A stretch of DNA of 64,000 bases, taken from contig JAJHRQ010000002.1 of the NCBI GenBank assembly GCA_020833645.1, forward strand, positions 82,280 through 146,279, in the 5' to 3' direction. Under the pieces are notes generated by a model. The model searched no databases. It was not told the origin of the DNA and worked only from the letters and a program-made list of their open reading frames with translations. The position numbers and the translations under genes are program-made. Numbering within the stretch: position 1 is the first letter of the stretch; every line of letters begins with the position of its first letter. Origin of the DNA: Thermocrinis sp. GTDB lineage: Bacteria > Aquificota > Aquificia > Aquificales > Aquificaceae. Below, in pieces: positions 8,205 to 17,363 of this stretch.

Positions 8205-8846
8205 ATGAACCTTCAGGAGATAATTATAGCCATCCCTGCCATTATGGTGGCAGTTATATTTCATGAATACGCCCATGGATGGGTTGCCTACAAGATGGGA
8301 GACAGCACCGCCAAAGAGTATGGCAGGCTTACTATAAATCCTATACCTCACATAGACCCTCTGGGGACTATTATTTTTCCAGCAATACTTCTTTTGCTGG
8401 GCTCACCTATACTCTTTGGTTGGGCAAAGCCCGTTCCCATAAATCCCTTCAGGTTTAGGGACCTTAGGATTGGCACCTTTTTTGTGTCCATTGCGGGCGT
8501 TTCCATGAACTTGGCTTTAGCCTTTCTCTTTGGGCTTCTCTTCAGATTGTCCCATGGGGGATATTTGGACTTTCTGGGTTCTGCTGTCCTTGAACCTCTT
8601 GAGATTTTCTTTGTGAAATCAGTGATGATCAACACCGTCTTGGCAGTTTTCAACATGGTGCCCATTCCTCCCTTGGACGGTAGCAGGGCTGTTATGAGCT
8701 TTTTTTCCTTCAGATACTGGGAGCTTTTTTACAGGTTTGAAACGTATGGCTTTTTGGTGATAACTCTCCTTCTCTTTACTGGCATCCTGCAAAAGATCAT
8801 TGCGCCTCCCATACTTTTTCTTTACAGTTTATTTTTAGGAATATGA
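8205..8846 (+). CDS. Site-2 protease family (M50) membrane metalloprotease
   Basis: This 213-aa polytopic protein has the zinc-binding HEYAH at residues 20-24 inside the first transmembrane helix and the second signature NMVPIPPLDGSR in a later helix, which supplies the third metal ligand. It lacks a PDZ domain and is the short form found widely in thermophiles (YwhC/Rip-type), distinct from the RseP-like gene at the right edge. The substrate is unknown. It overlaps the following orphan gene by 4 bp. Confidence 0.85.
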   Translation: MNLQEIIIAIPAIMVAVIFHEYAHGWVAYKMGDSTAKEYGRLTINPIPHIDPLGTIIFPAILLLLGSPILFGWAKPVPINPFRFRDLRIGTFFVSIAGVSMNLALAFLFGLLFRLSHGGYLDFLGSAVLEPLEIFFVKSVMINTVLAVFNMVPIPPLDGSRAVMSFFSFRYWELFYRFETYGFLVITLLLFTGILQKIIAPPILFLYSLFLGI

Positions 8847-9274
8847 GGTCGTGGAGTTATTTAATACAGGTTAGGGCACAGTTTGAGGATGGAAGGGTGG
8901 AGGAGGAAGGGGTGCTTTACGTGGTGTCGCTTCCTTCAGACCCAACGCTTTTAAAGGAAGTGGAAATGGAGTGCTACGCGGTTTCCTATATACCCTTTCA
9001 GACGGTATTAAGAGTGGCACAGGCTTACGCCTTGGGCACAGACGCACAGATCCAAGACTTACAAAGCTACCACCTACAGGGCTATAGGGAAGACATGGAC
9101 CTTTACATCTTCCAAGAAGGAGTGGGTTTTAAGGAGGGCTTGACGAAAGCTTATGAGCTCATACTTAACTTACTCAAAAAGAGGGGGAAGGTAGTAAAAA
9201 TAGAGCCTGTAGTGGATGTTGGCACCCCACCTATGGAAGTTATGACGGAGTGTTTGAGGTCTGCCTTAGCTTAA
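8843..9274 (+). CDS. Conserved-looking hypothetical protein (143 aa)
   Basis: I do not recognise this protein. It is soluble, with a beta-rich N-terminus (SYLIQVRAQFEDGRVEEEGVLYVVS) and a mixed C-terminus, and has no signal peptide or membrane helix. Its start overlaps the M50 protease stop by 4 bp, so the two are co-transcribed and may act together. It overlaps the convergent nuclease-family gene by 9 bp. Codon use resembles the neighbours, which supports a real gene. Confidence 0.65.
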   Translation: MRSWSYLIQVRAQFEDGRVEEEGVLYVVSLPSDPTLLKEVEMECYAVSYIPFQTVLRVAQAYALGTDAQIQDLQSYHLQGYREDMDLYIFQEGVGFKEGLTKAYELILNLLKKRGKVVKIEPVVDVGTPPMEVMTECLRSALA

Positions 9275-9748
9275 CCCTTTTCCAAAATCCTCGGGCTTTA
9301 TATTCTCCAACCATTCTCTGAGCTTTTTCTTTTCTTCGTCTTCTTCGGGTTTTGGCACCCTGGACTTTTCCAAAACACTCTCTTCTACGAATATTGGTGC
9401 AGAAAAACGCAATGCTATGTTGATGGCATCGCTGGGTCTTGAGTCAATGATCAAACGGTTGTTTCCTTGGAGTATGTGTACCTCCGCATAATAGGTGCTG
9501 TCTCTCAGGTCGTTGATTACCACCCTATCTACCACTCCGCCCATTTGAGTGATAACGTTTTTCATCAGCTCGTAGGTCATGGGTCTTGGTGGTTCCACAT
9601 TCTGAAGCTGTCTGAGGATGCTGTCCGCCTCAAAAATTCCTATCCATATGGGAAGAAATGTTTCGTCATCGTCCTTTGCCTTTAGTACCACTATGGGCAT
9701 CTGAGACACTGGGTCCAGGGTGATGCCGTGAACCACCATCTCTAACAT
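9266..9748 (-). CDS. Bifunctional nuclease family protein (DUF151)
   Basis: This 160-aa protein matches the BFN/DUF151 family, small proteins named for DNase/RNase activity in plants, with an unclear role in bacteria. It shows the typical opening (MLEMVVHGITLDP), the VVLKAKDDDETFLPIWIGIFEAD core, the PRPMTYELMKNVI segment and the SRPSDAINIALRF motif. A GAGGAG ribosome site precedes the ATG. It is divergent from the lolD-like gene and convergent with the 143-aa gene. Confidence 0.85.
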   Translation of the reverse strand: MLEMVVHGITLDPVSQMPIVVLKAKDDDETFLPIWIGIFEADSILRQLQNVEPPRPMTYELMKNVITQMGGVVDRVVINDLRDSTYYAEVHILQGNNRLIIDSRPSDAINIALRFSAPIFVEESVLEKSRVPKPEEDEEKKKLREWLENIKPEDFGKGLS

Positions 9749-9767
9749 TTTTGCTCCTCCTCTTTAT

Positions 9768-9773
9768 TAAAAT
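9768..9773 (+). promoter_or_regulatory. -10 element for the lolD-nadK operon
   Basis: TAAAAT ends 8 nt before the GTG start at 9782 and no Shine-Dalgarno fits between them. This is another probable leaderless start, here with GTG. Confidence 0.4.
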
Positions 9774-9781
9774 ATAAGCCT

Positions 9782-10432
9782 GTGATTTTGGTTGAAAACG
9801 TTCACAAGGTTTATCCCGACGGCACAAGGGCATTAAAGGGTGTGAGCTTTAGGATAGAAAAGGGGGAATTTGTGGGCTTGATGGGACCTTCTGGCTCAGG
9901 CAAAAGCACCCTATTGCACATCATAGCTGGCTTGGACAAGCCCACAGAGGGAAGGGTACTGGTGGATGGAAAAGACATCACCCGTATGAACGAGGACCAA
10001 CTGGCAGAGTTCAGAAAGAACAATATAGCCCTTATTTTTCAGTTTTACTACCTTTTGGAGGACTTTACCGTCTTAGAAAACCTCGTATTAATAGGACAGT
10101 TGGCTGGGCAAAGGGAACCCAAAAAGAGGGCCTTGGAGCTTTTGAACTTTCTGAGGCTTTCCCACAGGGCTAACCACAAACCCTATCAGCTATCGGGGGG
10201 AGAACAGCAGAGGACGGCCATAGGTAGAGCATTGATGCTAAAGCCTAAGCTCATACTGGCGGACGAGCCAACTGGCAACTTGGATTTAGAAGAAGGTAAA
10301 AGAATTTTTGAGCTCTTTTTGGAACTCAGAGATAAGGAGGGTATCACCTTCTTGATTGCAACCCACAACCAAGAAATGACAAGGTATTTTGACAGGGTTT
10401 TGAGGATCAGGGATGGACTTTTGGAAAATTGA
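9782..10432 (+). CDS. ABC transporter ATPase, LolD/MacB type
   Basis: This 216-aa ATPase has Walker A GPSGSGKST, the Q-loop in FQFYYLLEDFTVLENL, the signature LSGGEQQRTAIGRALM, Walker B LILADEPTGNLD and the H-loop ATHNQEM. The NLVLIGQ and TGNLDLEEG features place it in the LolD/MacB/FtsE subclass. LolD drives lipoprotein release to the outer membrane, but no LolC/E permease is adjacent, so the substrate is inferred. It starts with GTG and overlaps nadC by 20 bp. Confidence 0.85.
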   Translation: MILVENVHKVYPDGTRALKGVSFRIEKGEFVGLMGPSGSGKSTLLHIIAGLDKPTEGRVLVDGKDITRMNEDQLAEFRKNNIALIFQFYYLLEDFTVLENLVLIGQLAGQREPKKRALELLNFLRLSHRANHKPYQLSGGEQQRTAIGRALMLKPKLILADEPTGNLDLEEGKRIFELFLELRDKEGITFLIATHNQEMTRYFDRVLRIRDGLLEN

Positions 10433-11246
10433 CAGAATTCTTTTGCAATTCCTTGAGGAGGACATAGGCCACGGGGATATAACCACTGAGGGCGTTTTCA
10501 GGGGAGAAAGGGCTCGGGCGGTAATGGTGGCAAAGGAAGGGGGAATCTGTGCGGGGCTACCTTTTTCCGTTAGGGTCTTTGAACTTTTGGGTGGTGTGAA
10601 GGTTCTAAAATCTATGGCGGAGGGGGAACGTTTTAAAAGGGGGGATGTGATTTTGGAGCTGGAGGGTCCTGCGGATGTGCTTTTGAAGGGGGAAAGGGTT
10701 GCCCTCAACCTACTTCAAAGACTGAGTGGTATAGCAACCCTAACGGGGGAGTTTGTGAAAAGGCTTGAAGGTACAAAGACCAAGCTCTTGGACACAAGAA
10801 AGACAACGCCAGGGCTTAGATTCTTTGAAAAGTATGCAGTGAGGGTGGGTGGTGCCACCAACCATCGCTTCGCCCTTTACGATATGGTCCTCATAAAGGA
10901 CAATCACAAAAGGGTGGCGGGTTCCCTCTCCGAGGCGGTGAAAAGGGTAAGGGAAAGGCTTGGACCTGCATATAAAGTAGAGGTGGAGGTGGAAAGCTTG
11001 CAGGAGTTGGAGGAAGCCCTTGCCTGCGAGGTGGATATGGTGATGCTGGACAACTTTGGCTTGGAGGAGGTGAGACAGGCGTTGAAGCTCATAAAGGGAA
11101 GGGTGAAGGTGGAGGTCTCCGGCAACATAACCCTTGAGAATGTCAGAGATTACGCCTTGGAGGGTGTGGATTACATCTCCACCGGTGCCATTACACACTC
11201 CGCCAGATGGGTGGATGTTAGTATGAATATAATAGAAGTGTTATGA
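10413..11246 (+). CDS. nadC: Nicotinate-nucleotide pyrophosphorylase (carboxylating)
   Basis: NadC converts quinolinate and PRPP to nicotinate mononucleotide. The 277-aa protein has the family motifs EEDIGHGDIT near the start, ALNLLQRLSGIATLT, LDTRKTTPGLR with the PRPP-binding residues, GGATNHRFALYDMVLIKDNH and the VEVSGNI...ISTGAITHSA end. It overlaps the ABC gene by 20 bp and glgP by 4 bp. NAD kinase (14370) is in the same overlapping gene run. Confidence 0.94.
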   Translation: MDFWKIDRILLQFLEEDIGHGDITTEGVFRGERARAVMVAKEGGICAGLPFSVRVFELLGGVKVLKSMAEGERFKRGDVILELEGPADVLLKGERVALNLLQRLSGIATLTGEFVKRLEGTKTKLLDTRKTTPGLRFFEKYAVRVGGATNHRFALYDMVLIKDNHKRVAGSLSEAVKRVRERLGPAYKVEVEVESLQELEEALACEVDMVMLDNFGLEEVRQALKLIKGRVKVEVSGNITLENVRDYALEGVDYISTGAITHSARWVDVSMNIIEVL

Positions 11247-12923
11247 TTGCATATTTTGCAATGGAAGTGGGTATTGAGGACAGAATTCCCACCTACAGCG
11301 GAGGGTTGGGGACTTTGGCGGGTGATACGCTTTATGCCTTTGCGGACTTGGGCATTCCTGCGGTGGGTGTAACCCTTCTATACAGAAAGGGCTATGTTTC
11401 ACAAAAGCTAACTCCGGGTGGAATGCAACTGGATTTTGATACCGTCTGGGATTATAAAAAAATCCTAAAGCCCACAAGGCTATACTTGGACATAAGCTTT
11501 GGAGACCTTGATCAAAAATTCACCGCTTGGGAGTATTCCCTGTGGGGAAGGGAAGAGGTAAAGGTGTTCTTTTTGGATGCAAACCTTCCGGAGAACGACC
11601 CAGAGATCAAAAAGCTAAACGACAGGCTGTACGGCGATGATGGAATCTACAGACTTAGGCAGGAGATCCTTTTGGGTATTGTTGGATACAGACTTTTGAA
11701 AGCTCTAGGCTATAACGTCAGCGTTTATCATATCAACGAAAGCCACTCTGCCTTTTTGTTGGTGGAGCTACTTAAGGAGCTTGGTAGCAAAGAGGAGGTT
11801 CGTAGGAAGTGTGTCTTTACGACCCACACGCCTGTAGCGGTTGGACACGAGAGGTTTCCAGTATATATAGTAAAGCAGGAGTTAAAAAAATACGACCACA
11901 TAGATTGGGACGAAGAGGCAGAGGATGGCTTTATAAACCTCTCAAAGCTTGCCATAAAATACAGCGAAAGAATTAACGCAGTTTCTTACAAACACATGTT
12001 TGTGTCTGCAAACCTTTTCCCGGAATGTTCAAAAACCTCTCAGAGCACCTGCAAAATAGATTATGTAACCAATGGCGTCTATCATAAAAGGTGGATTCAC
12101 GAGGAGATACAGGCGCTTTTGAACGAATACCTGCCCGGTTGGGACGAAAATCCCATACTGCTTGGACAGGTGTACAATGTGCCTTCTGAGCTTCTACTTA
12201 AGGCTCACATGAAGGTGAAGAGTGAGCTTGTAAATTTGGTAAACAAACTTACAGATGCCAGTTTTTCGGATGATGTGCTAACCATAGGCATTGCAAGGAG
12301 GGTAACAGCATACAAGAGGAACAATCTGATACTCCAAGATTTAGAAAGGCTAAAGTATATAGCAGAGCATAAGGGAGAGATACAGATTCTTTTTGCGGGA
12401 AAAGCCCATCCAAAGGATAATGTTGGTAAAGAGATGATCGCAGACATAATAAACAGGGCAAAAAAACTTAAAGAGATGACAAAAAGCGTAAAGATAGCCT
12501 TTTTGGAAAACTATAGCATAGAGATGGCAAAGTTAATCATAGCAGGGTGTGATATGTGGTCAAACGTTCCAAGGAGACCTTACGAAGCCTGTGGTACCAG
12601 CGGTATGAAGGCGGGTATGAACGGAGTTTTGAACTTTAGCACTTGGGATGGGTGGTGGTTGGAGGGTGGCCTTGAGGGAATAAACGGGTGGGGAATAGGA
12701 CCAAGGACCAAATGGGATGACCTAACCGAGTCAGACGACAAAGAGGATTTAGAAGACATTTACGGAAAGCTTTCCCACATAATAATCACCTACTTTTTAT
12801 AATAGAAAGGACGAGTGGGTCAGGATGATGAAAAATAGCATCGCGACCGTTGGTCCTTACTTCAATACATATAGGATGGTAAACGAATATTTAGGTAAAA
12901 TCTATCAAATTGGCTTGAGGTGA
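11243..12923 (+). pseudogene. glgP: Alpha-glucan phosphorylase (GT35), 1-nt frameshift near the 3' end
   Basis: The enzyme releases glucose 1-phosphate from glycogen. The intact frame runs 11243-12802 (519 aa) and has the short-type phosphorylase hallmarks: EVGIEDRIPTYSGGLGTLAGD, HINESHSAF, TTHTPVAVGHERF, RVTAYKRNNL and the PLP-site region GTSGMKAGMNGVLNFS. It then hits TAA at 12800. Skipping one T of the T5 run at 12794-12798 continues the protein as YNRKDEWVRMMKNSIATVG...YRMVNEYLGKIYQ, the conserved C-terminus of the family, to a TGA at 12921-12923. The lesion may be a real mutation or a sequence error. The downstream gene's position fits the longer frame. Confidence 0.85.
12917..12923 (+). 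promoter_or_regulatory. Ribosome-binding site deciding the ferritin-like start
   Basis: GAGGTGA lies 5 nt before the ATG at 12929. It favours that ATG over the in-frame GTG at 12920, which falls inside the Shine-Dalgarno itself. Confidence 0.6.
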
Positions 12924-12928
12924 TAGCC

Positions 12929-13813
12929 ATGAACAAAAGGGAACTTATAAATCTTTTGCTTTATGATGTGGCTTTGGAGCACTCCGCCATAGTGCAGTAT
13001 CTTTATCACATTTTCTTAATAACCGATGCAAACATTACCGCTGAGATAGAGGAAATTGCAAGGCAGGAGATGAGGCATTTAAAGTGGTTTGCCCAGAAAG
13101 TGGTCCAGTTGGGGGGTGAGGTGGTTCTGAACAGATTGGAGGATATGATCGTTATAGGTGGTCCCGATTGGGCGAGTATGCTTTCAGAAGACGTAAAAGC
13201 GGAAGAGATGGCTATTGAAATATACACAAAGCAGTTGGACATGGTAAAGGACGATTCGGTAAAAAGACTGCTTGAAAGGGTCATAAGGGACGAAAACTTT
13301 CACAGAATAGAGTTCAGTGAGCTGAAGGAAAAGGTGAAGGAAGGTATTTTATGCATGCAGGAGGAACAGAGGAAGGCAGACCCGAAGGTTATAGAAGTCC
13401 TAAACAAGTTCCTCCAGGAGGAGTACCAGAGCATAATAAACTATCTTTATCAGTTCTTCCACTCAAAGGACCTAAACCACAGGGACGCAATGCTTGATAT
13501 AGCAATAGAGAGCATGGTACATATGGGTAAGTTGGGAGAAGCCATTGGTGAGTTGGGTGGTATGCCGGACATAAGGGCAGACCTGAGCAGGAAGGACAGA
13601 AAAACTATGCAAGAGAGCCTTGCGGAAGACATAAAGTTTGAACAGGAAGCGGACGGAGATTACAAAAAGGAACTTGGGCACATAGAGGATGAGGGAGTGA
13701 AAAAGCTTTTTGAGTTCATAGAGAGCCAAGAGGAATATCACAAACACATGCTAATGGAGCTGTTCAAAAGGATGAGAAGGCTAACGGTGGGAGACCTGAG
13801 GAAGAAAGAATGA
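12929..13813 (+). CDS. Protein with two ferritin-like (diiron) domains
   Basis: The 294-aa protein repeats a four-helix ferritin-like unit twice. In the first half, [37 protein letters not shown] and [10 protein letters not shown] supply the E...ExxH carboxylate/histidine pattern of a diiron site. In the second half, [40 protein letters not shown] and [10 protein letters not shown] do the same, although the MVHM segment departs from ExxH order. Such proteins store iron or reduce peroxide. It lies between glgP and gmhA in a tight run, so the operon gives no specific partner. Confidence 0.75.
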   Translation: MNKRELINLLLYDVALEHSAIVQYLYHIFLITDANITAEIEEIARQEMRHLKWFAQKVVQLGGEVVLNRLEDMIVIGGPDWASMLSEDVKAEEMAIEIYTKQLDMVKDDSVKRLLERVIRDENFHRIEFSELKEKVKEGILCMQEEQRKADPKVIEVLNKFLQEEYQSIINYLYQFFHSKDLNHRDAMLDIAIESMVHMGKLGEAIGELGGMPDIRADLSRKDRKTMQESLAEDIKFEQEADGDYKKELGHIEDEGVKKLFEFIESQEEYHKHMLMELFKRMRRLTVGDLRKKE

Positions 13814-14373
13814 TTGACCTAGTGATAAACTCATTCAGGGAAAGTGCGGACGTAAAGCTTGCCTTTGTGGAGATGTACGCGGAGAGGCTTTTGGAGGTGG
13901 GAAAGATCATAGCAAACGCCCTGAAGGAGGGGAATAAGGTTCTGCTCTTTGGAAATGGAGGATCCGCAGCAGATGCCCAACACATCGCCGCAGAGATCGT
14001 GGGAAGGTTCAAAAAGGAAAGGAGAGCCCTGCCCGCCATAGCCCTGACCACGGACACATCCATCCTAACTGCAGTGGGTAACGATTACGGATTTGAAGCG
14101 ATCTTTGAAAGACAGGTGGAAGCCCTGTGTATGCCCGGGGATATAGCCATAGGTATATCCACCTCCGGCGAGTCTGAGAATGTAATAAGAGGGCTCAAAA
14201 AAGCCCACGACCTTGGTGCAACCACGGTAGCCCTTACGGGAAAGAAGGGAGGAAGGTTGATTGATATAGCCCATTACTGCTTTGTGGTTCCCTCTTACGA
14301 TACCGCAAGAATACAAGAGTGCCACATCACGATAGGACATGTGCTCTGTGAGATCATAGACCATTATTTATGA
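13810..14373 (+). CDS. gmhA: Phosphoheptose isomerase
   Basis: GmhA isomerises sedoheptulose 7-phosphate to D-glycero-D-manno-heptose 7-phosphate, the first step toward ADP-heptose. This 187-aa SIS-domain protein carries [56 protein letters not shown] and the C-terminal [14 protein letters not shown] with zinc-binding-type H/E residues. It overlaps both neighbours by 4 bp. HldE and HldD of the same pathway are at 5923 and 899. Confidence 0.94.
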   Translation: MIDLVINSFRESADVKLAFVEMYAERLLEVGKIIANALKEGNKVLLFGNGGSAADAQHIAAEIVGRFKKERRALPAIALTTDTSILTAVGNDYGFEAIFERQVEALCMPGDIAIGISTSGESENVIRGLKKAHDLGATTVALTGKKGGRLIDIAHYCFVVPSYDTARIQECHITIGHVLCEIIDHYL

Positions 14374-15167
14374 AGGTTTTACTTTTTGTAAAAAACTCAC
14401 CCAACGCCATAAGCACCGCAGAAGCCCTTGAGAAATTCTTAGAGAATAAAAAAATACAGGTGGAATTTTTTGTGAACGAACCCGGTAAAAAACCAAGGGA
14501 GGGAAATTACACGTTAACTTTGGTGGTGGGTGGGGACGGCACCTTTTTGGCTGGGGCCCGCTTTTCTGCAGTCAGAAACATCCCAATAATGGGAGTAAAT
14601 GAGGGAAAGTTTGGTTTTTTGACGGAGATAGACAGGGATGAAGCCTTTGAGTATGTAGAAAAGGCTTTGGATGGAAAGCTAAAACCTCAAAAAAGAATGC
14701 TAATCTGTGCCTTTGTGGATGGAAAGCTCGTGGGACATTACCTTAACGATGTGGTGCTTTCTAAACTAAACTTGGCAAGGATGGTGGAGGTGGAGGTCTT
14801 TGCGCAGGATGAGTTCATGGTCAGGGTCTATGGGGATGGGGTGATAATCTCCACACCCACTGGCTCTACCGCCTACGCCCTCTCTGCGGGAGGTCCCATC
14901 ATACACCCAACCATGGAAGCCCTTCTGTTTGTTCCCATATGCCCACACACCCTTTCCAACAGACCTATGCTTATACCTCCCGATTTTCGCATCAGGCTAA
15001 TTTCCAACATGCCCACCTTTTTAACCCTTGATGGGCAGGAAGGTATAGAGGTTAGCCCAAGGCAGGAGGTTTGGGTGGAAAAGTCGCCCTTTTACTGCAC
15101 CCTATACACCCATCCTCAGAGAAGCTTTTTCTACATCCTCAGGGAAAAACTCAAGTGGGGAAGGTAG
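14370..15167 (+). CDS. nadK: NAD kinase
   Basis: NadK phosphorylates NAD to NADP. The 265-aa protein contains the GGDGTFL signature, [11 protein letters not shown], the YLNDVVLSK (NE/D-type) region and the [16 protein letters not shown] loop. It closes the lolD-nadC-glgP-ferritin-gmhA run. The last 66 bp overlap the convergent PHP gene. Confidence 0.94.
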   Translation: MKVLLFVKNSPNAISTAEALEKFLENKKIQVEFFVNEPGKKPREGNYTLTLVVGGDGTFLAGARFSAVRNIPIMGVNEGKFGFLTEIDRDEAFEYVEKALDGKLKPQKRMLICAFVDGKLVGHYLNDVVLSKLNLARMVEVEVFAQDEFMVRVYGDGVIISTPTGSTAYALSAGGPIIHPTMEALLFVPICPHTLSNRPMLIPPDFRIRLISNMPTFLTLDGQEGIEVSPRQEVWVEKSPFYCTLYTHPQRSFFYILREKLKWGR

Positions 15168-16178
15168 CACCACCACCACTGCAGGCTTTAATCCCAAGTA
15201 AAGCCTTCCGAGTTTGAAAGCGTAGCTATAGCATACATACACATTCCTACCCTCTACAAGGGGCAAAATCAAGTTCTCGCCCAAATAGAAGTCTCTGCCC
15301 TTTTCTGTAAAATGTGCCACCAGAAGGGGTCCGTGCGGAGCCAAAAGCCTTAACTTTCCCTCCTCCACGTAAGCCAAAAAAGGTTTTCTTTGGAAGGATA
15401 TCAAGCTTAAGCCCGACCTTAGTGCATGGGTCAGCTCCTCCGCAGAGTTAACCGGCTTTGGTGATATTAAGAGGTTTCTCATTAAATAGAAGGAGTGTTC
15501 GTAGGAAGGGAATAAAAACCTTATTCCTACCTCCCGTATATACACTTTGGTGTGATGGTCCAGCCCGCCCAAAACTGGGTTTTTCCATTCCTCTTGCATA
15601 TACCTTTGGACATACTTTTCCACCGGCAAAACCTTTTTTAAAAGCTCAAGGGCTCTCTTCTTTAGAAAGGGATAAAGTAGCACAGTGCCAAAGAGAAAGA
15701 AAAAGAACTTGCCTTTATCCTCCAAAAGGGCATCCTTCAGGTCTATGAGCTCTAAAAAGTATCCATCCCTTTCCAATTTCCATCTGTATTTCTCTTTAAA
15801 GGGGTGGGCTATTACCTTTAGGCTACCTATCTCAAGGAGGTCTCCAAGCAAGCCTTTCTCTCCTTCAATTTTTCTTTCCACACCCGCAAGGCACCTTTGG
15901 TTGCAAAAATTTTTAAAGTGGTCGTTGTCGTGGTCTGTTATCAGGGCAAAGTCTATGCCCTCCGCCTCCATGGCACTGTATATATCCTCTGGCTTTCCCA
16001 AAGAGTCGTAAGAAAACTGGGTGTGGATATGAACCTGGTAAGAATACACATAAAGCTTTGGCAGTTTTTGAGGCAGTTGGTCGGCGGGTGTGGCTTTTAC
16101 CCACCTTAAGGGCAGGGTAAAGAGAAGGACAAAGTATGCAAAAGATAAAGTCAGGACAAAGAGCCCGAACTCTATCAC
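15102..16178 (-). CDS. Membrane-anchored PHP-domain phosphoesterase
   Basis: The 358-aa protein begins with a hydrophobic helix (EFGLFVLTLSFAYFVLLF) and then has PHP-type metal motifs: HIHTQFSYDS, TDHDNDHF and, further on, VIAHPF and GGLDHHTK. A second hydrophobic stretch (FFFFLFGTVLLYPFL) lies in the middle, suggesting two membrane contacts with the catalytic domain between or around them. The PHP superfamily includes histidinol phosphatase and nucleases, so the substrate cannot be assigned. The start overlaps the trpS stop by 4 bp. Confidence 0.78.
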   Translation of the reverse strand: MIEFGLFVLTLSFAYFVLLFTLPLRWVKATPADQLPQKLPKLYVYSYQVHIHTQFSYDSLGKPEDIYSAMEAEGIDFALITDHDNDHFKNFCNQRCLAGVERKIEGEKGLLGDLLEIGSLKVIAHPFKEKYRWKLERDGYFLELIDLKDALLEDKGKFFFFLFGTVLLYPFLKKRALELLKKVLPVEKYVQRYMQEEWKNPVLGGLDHHTKVYIREVGIRFLFPSYEHSFYLMRNLLISPKPVNSAEELTHALRSGLSLISFQRKPFLAYVEEGKLRLLAPHGPLLVAHFTEKGRDFYLGENLILPLVEGRNVYVCYSYAFKLGRLYLGLKPAVVVVLPSPLEFFPEDVEKASLRMGV

Positions 16179-17356
16179 AATTTCATCTTCTCCCTAACTT
16201 CCTCCAAGGTTTGCCTTGCGGTCTGCCTTGCTTTTTCGGAGCCTTCCAAGAATATGTCTTTGAGCTCCTTTAGGGAACCCTCCACCTGTGCCCTTTTTTC
16301 CCTTATGGGCTCCAGAAAGGCATTCAAGCCCTCAAACATGAGCCTTTTACAATCTACGCATCCAAGGGCACCGCTTTTGCAGTCCGCCTCTATCTGTTTT
16401 GTCTGCTCTGGATTGGTGAAGATCTTATGGTAGGAGAAGACGGGGCAAAGGTGGGGTCTGCCGGGGTCTCCTTTTCTGAGCTTTTGGGGGTCTGTGAAGA
16501 ACTTCATCACCTTTTGTTGGACTTCCTCTTTGCTGTCCGCAAAGTATATGGCGTTGTTGTATGACTTGCTCATCTTTCTGCCATCCGTTCCCAAAAGCCG
16601 GGGCGTTTCCGTTAGCAGTGCCTTGGGTTCTGGAAAGACCTCTCCGTAGAGCTGGTTGAACCTTCTGGCTATCTCCCGGGTAAGCTCTATGTGAGGCAAT
16701 TGGTCCTCTCCCACAGGCACCGCCTCCGCCTTGTAGATTAGTATATCCACCGCCTGCAAAACAGGATAGCCCAGAAAGCCGTAGGTGTCTGTATCGTAAA
16801 AGTCCCTCTTTGACACATTTAGCTTACTTAGGATCTCCGGTTCAAGTATGCCATCAAAGACAGCCCTCACAAAGGCTTCTGAAATAGTGTCCAAAAGGTT
16901 CTCCTCCAAGGCTTCAAAGTCCTCCACCTTGTAGGGTAGCTTAGCCAAAAACTCCTTTACCAGGTCCCTTATCCCTCCTTTAAAGCTGAGTTCTAAGTCG
17001 GCGATCTTTAAAAGGTTGTACTTCATATCCTTGTAGGTAGGATTCCACTCAAGCCAACTTTTTGGTGTGATCATAGAAAAAATCAGAAAGAGCTCCAGCT
17101 CCTCCTTTACATGGGATTGGATAAAGAGCACGCTTTTGTTTGGGTCTAAGCCCAAGGCGAGCCAGTCTATCATCACCTGCTCAATGTTTTCCTTTATCTG
17201 CTCTGTGTTTTTGTAGCCGGTGGTCAATGCGTGCCAGTCTGCGATCATGTAATAGGTTTCGTGGTCCTTTTGGAGTTCTATCCAGTTTTTTATTACGCCA
17301 AAGTAATGTCCCAGATGGAGCTTTCCCGTCGGTCTCATACCGCTCAAAACTCGCAT
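16175..17356 (-). CDS. trpS: Tryptophanyl-tRNA synthetase
   Basis: This class I synthetase charges tRNA-Trp. The 393-aa protein has MRPTGKLHLGHYFG (HIGH equivalent HLGH), the DWHAL element, VGEDQLPHIELTREIARRFN and KMSKSYNN (KMSKS). It is longer than the compact bacterial form. It carries a cysteine set C-x21-C-x6-C-x2-C around CKSGALGCVDCK, close to the [4Fe-4S] motif known from Thermotoga maritima TrpRS. TAAAAT lies 9 nt before the ATG, so it probably has its own leaderless promoter. It overlaps the PHP gene. Confidence 0.94.
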   Translation of the reverse strand: MRVLSGMRPTGKLHLGHYFGVIKNWIELQKDHETYYMIADWHALTTGYKNTEQIKENIEQVMIDWLALGLDPNKSVLFIQSHVKEELELFLIFSMITPKSWLEWNPTYKDMKYNLLKIADLELSFKGGIRDLVKEFLAKLPYKVEDFEALEENLLDTISEAFVRAVFDGILEPEILSKLNVSKRDFYDTDTYGFLGYPVLQAVDILIYKAEAVPVGEDQLPHIELTREIARRFNQLYGEVFPEPKALLTETPRLLGTDGRKMSKSYNNAIYFADSKEEVQQKVMKFFTDPQKLRKGDPGRPHLCPVFSYHKIFTNPEQTKQIEADCKSGALGCVDCKRLMFEGLNAFLEPIREKRAQVEGSLKELKDIFLEGSEKARQTARQTLEEVREKMKL

Positions 17357-17363
17357 GGTACTA

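Noticed and set aside
12790-12805. Programmed frameshift in glgP
   Set aside because: The T5 run is short and there is no stem-loop or upstream Shine-Dalgarno-like stimulator that I can recognise. Mutation or sequence error is simpler.
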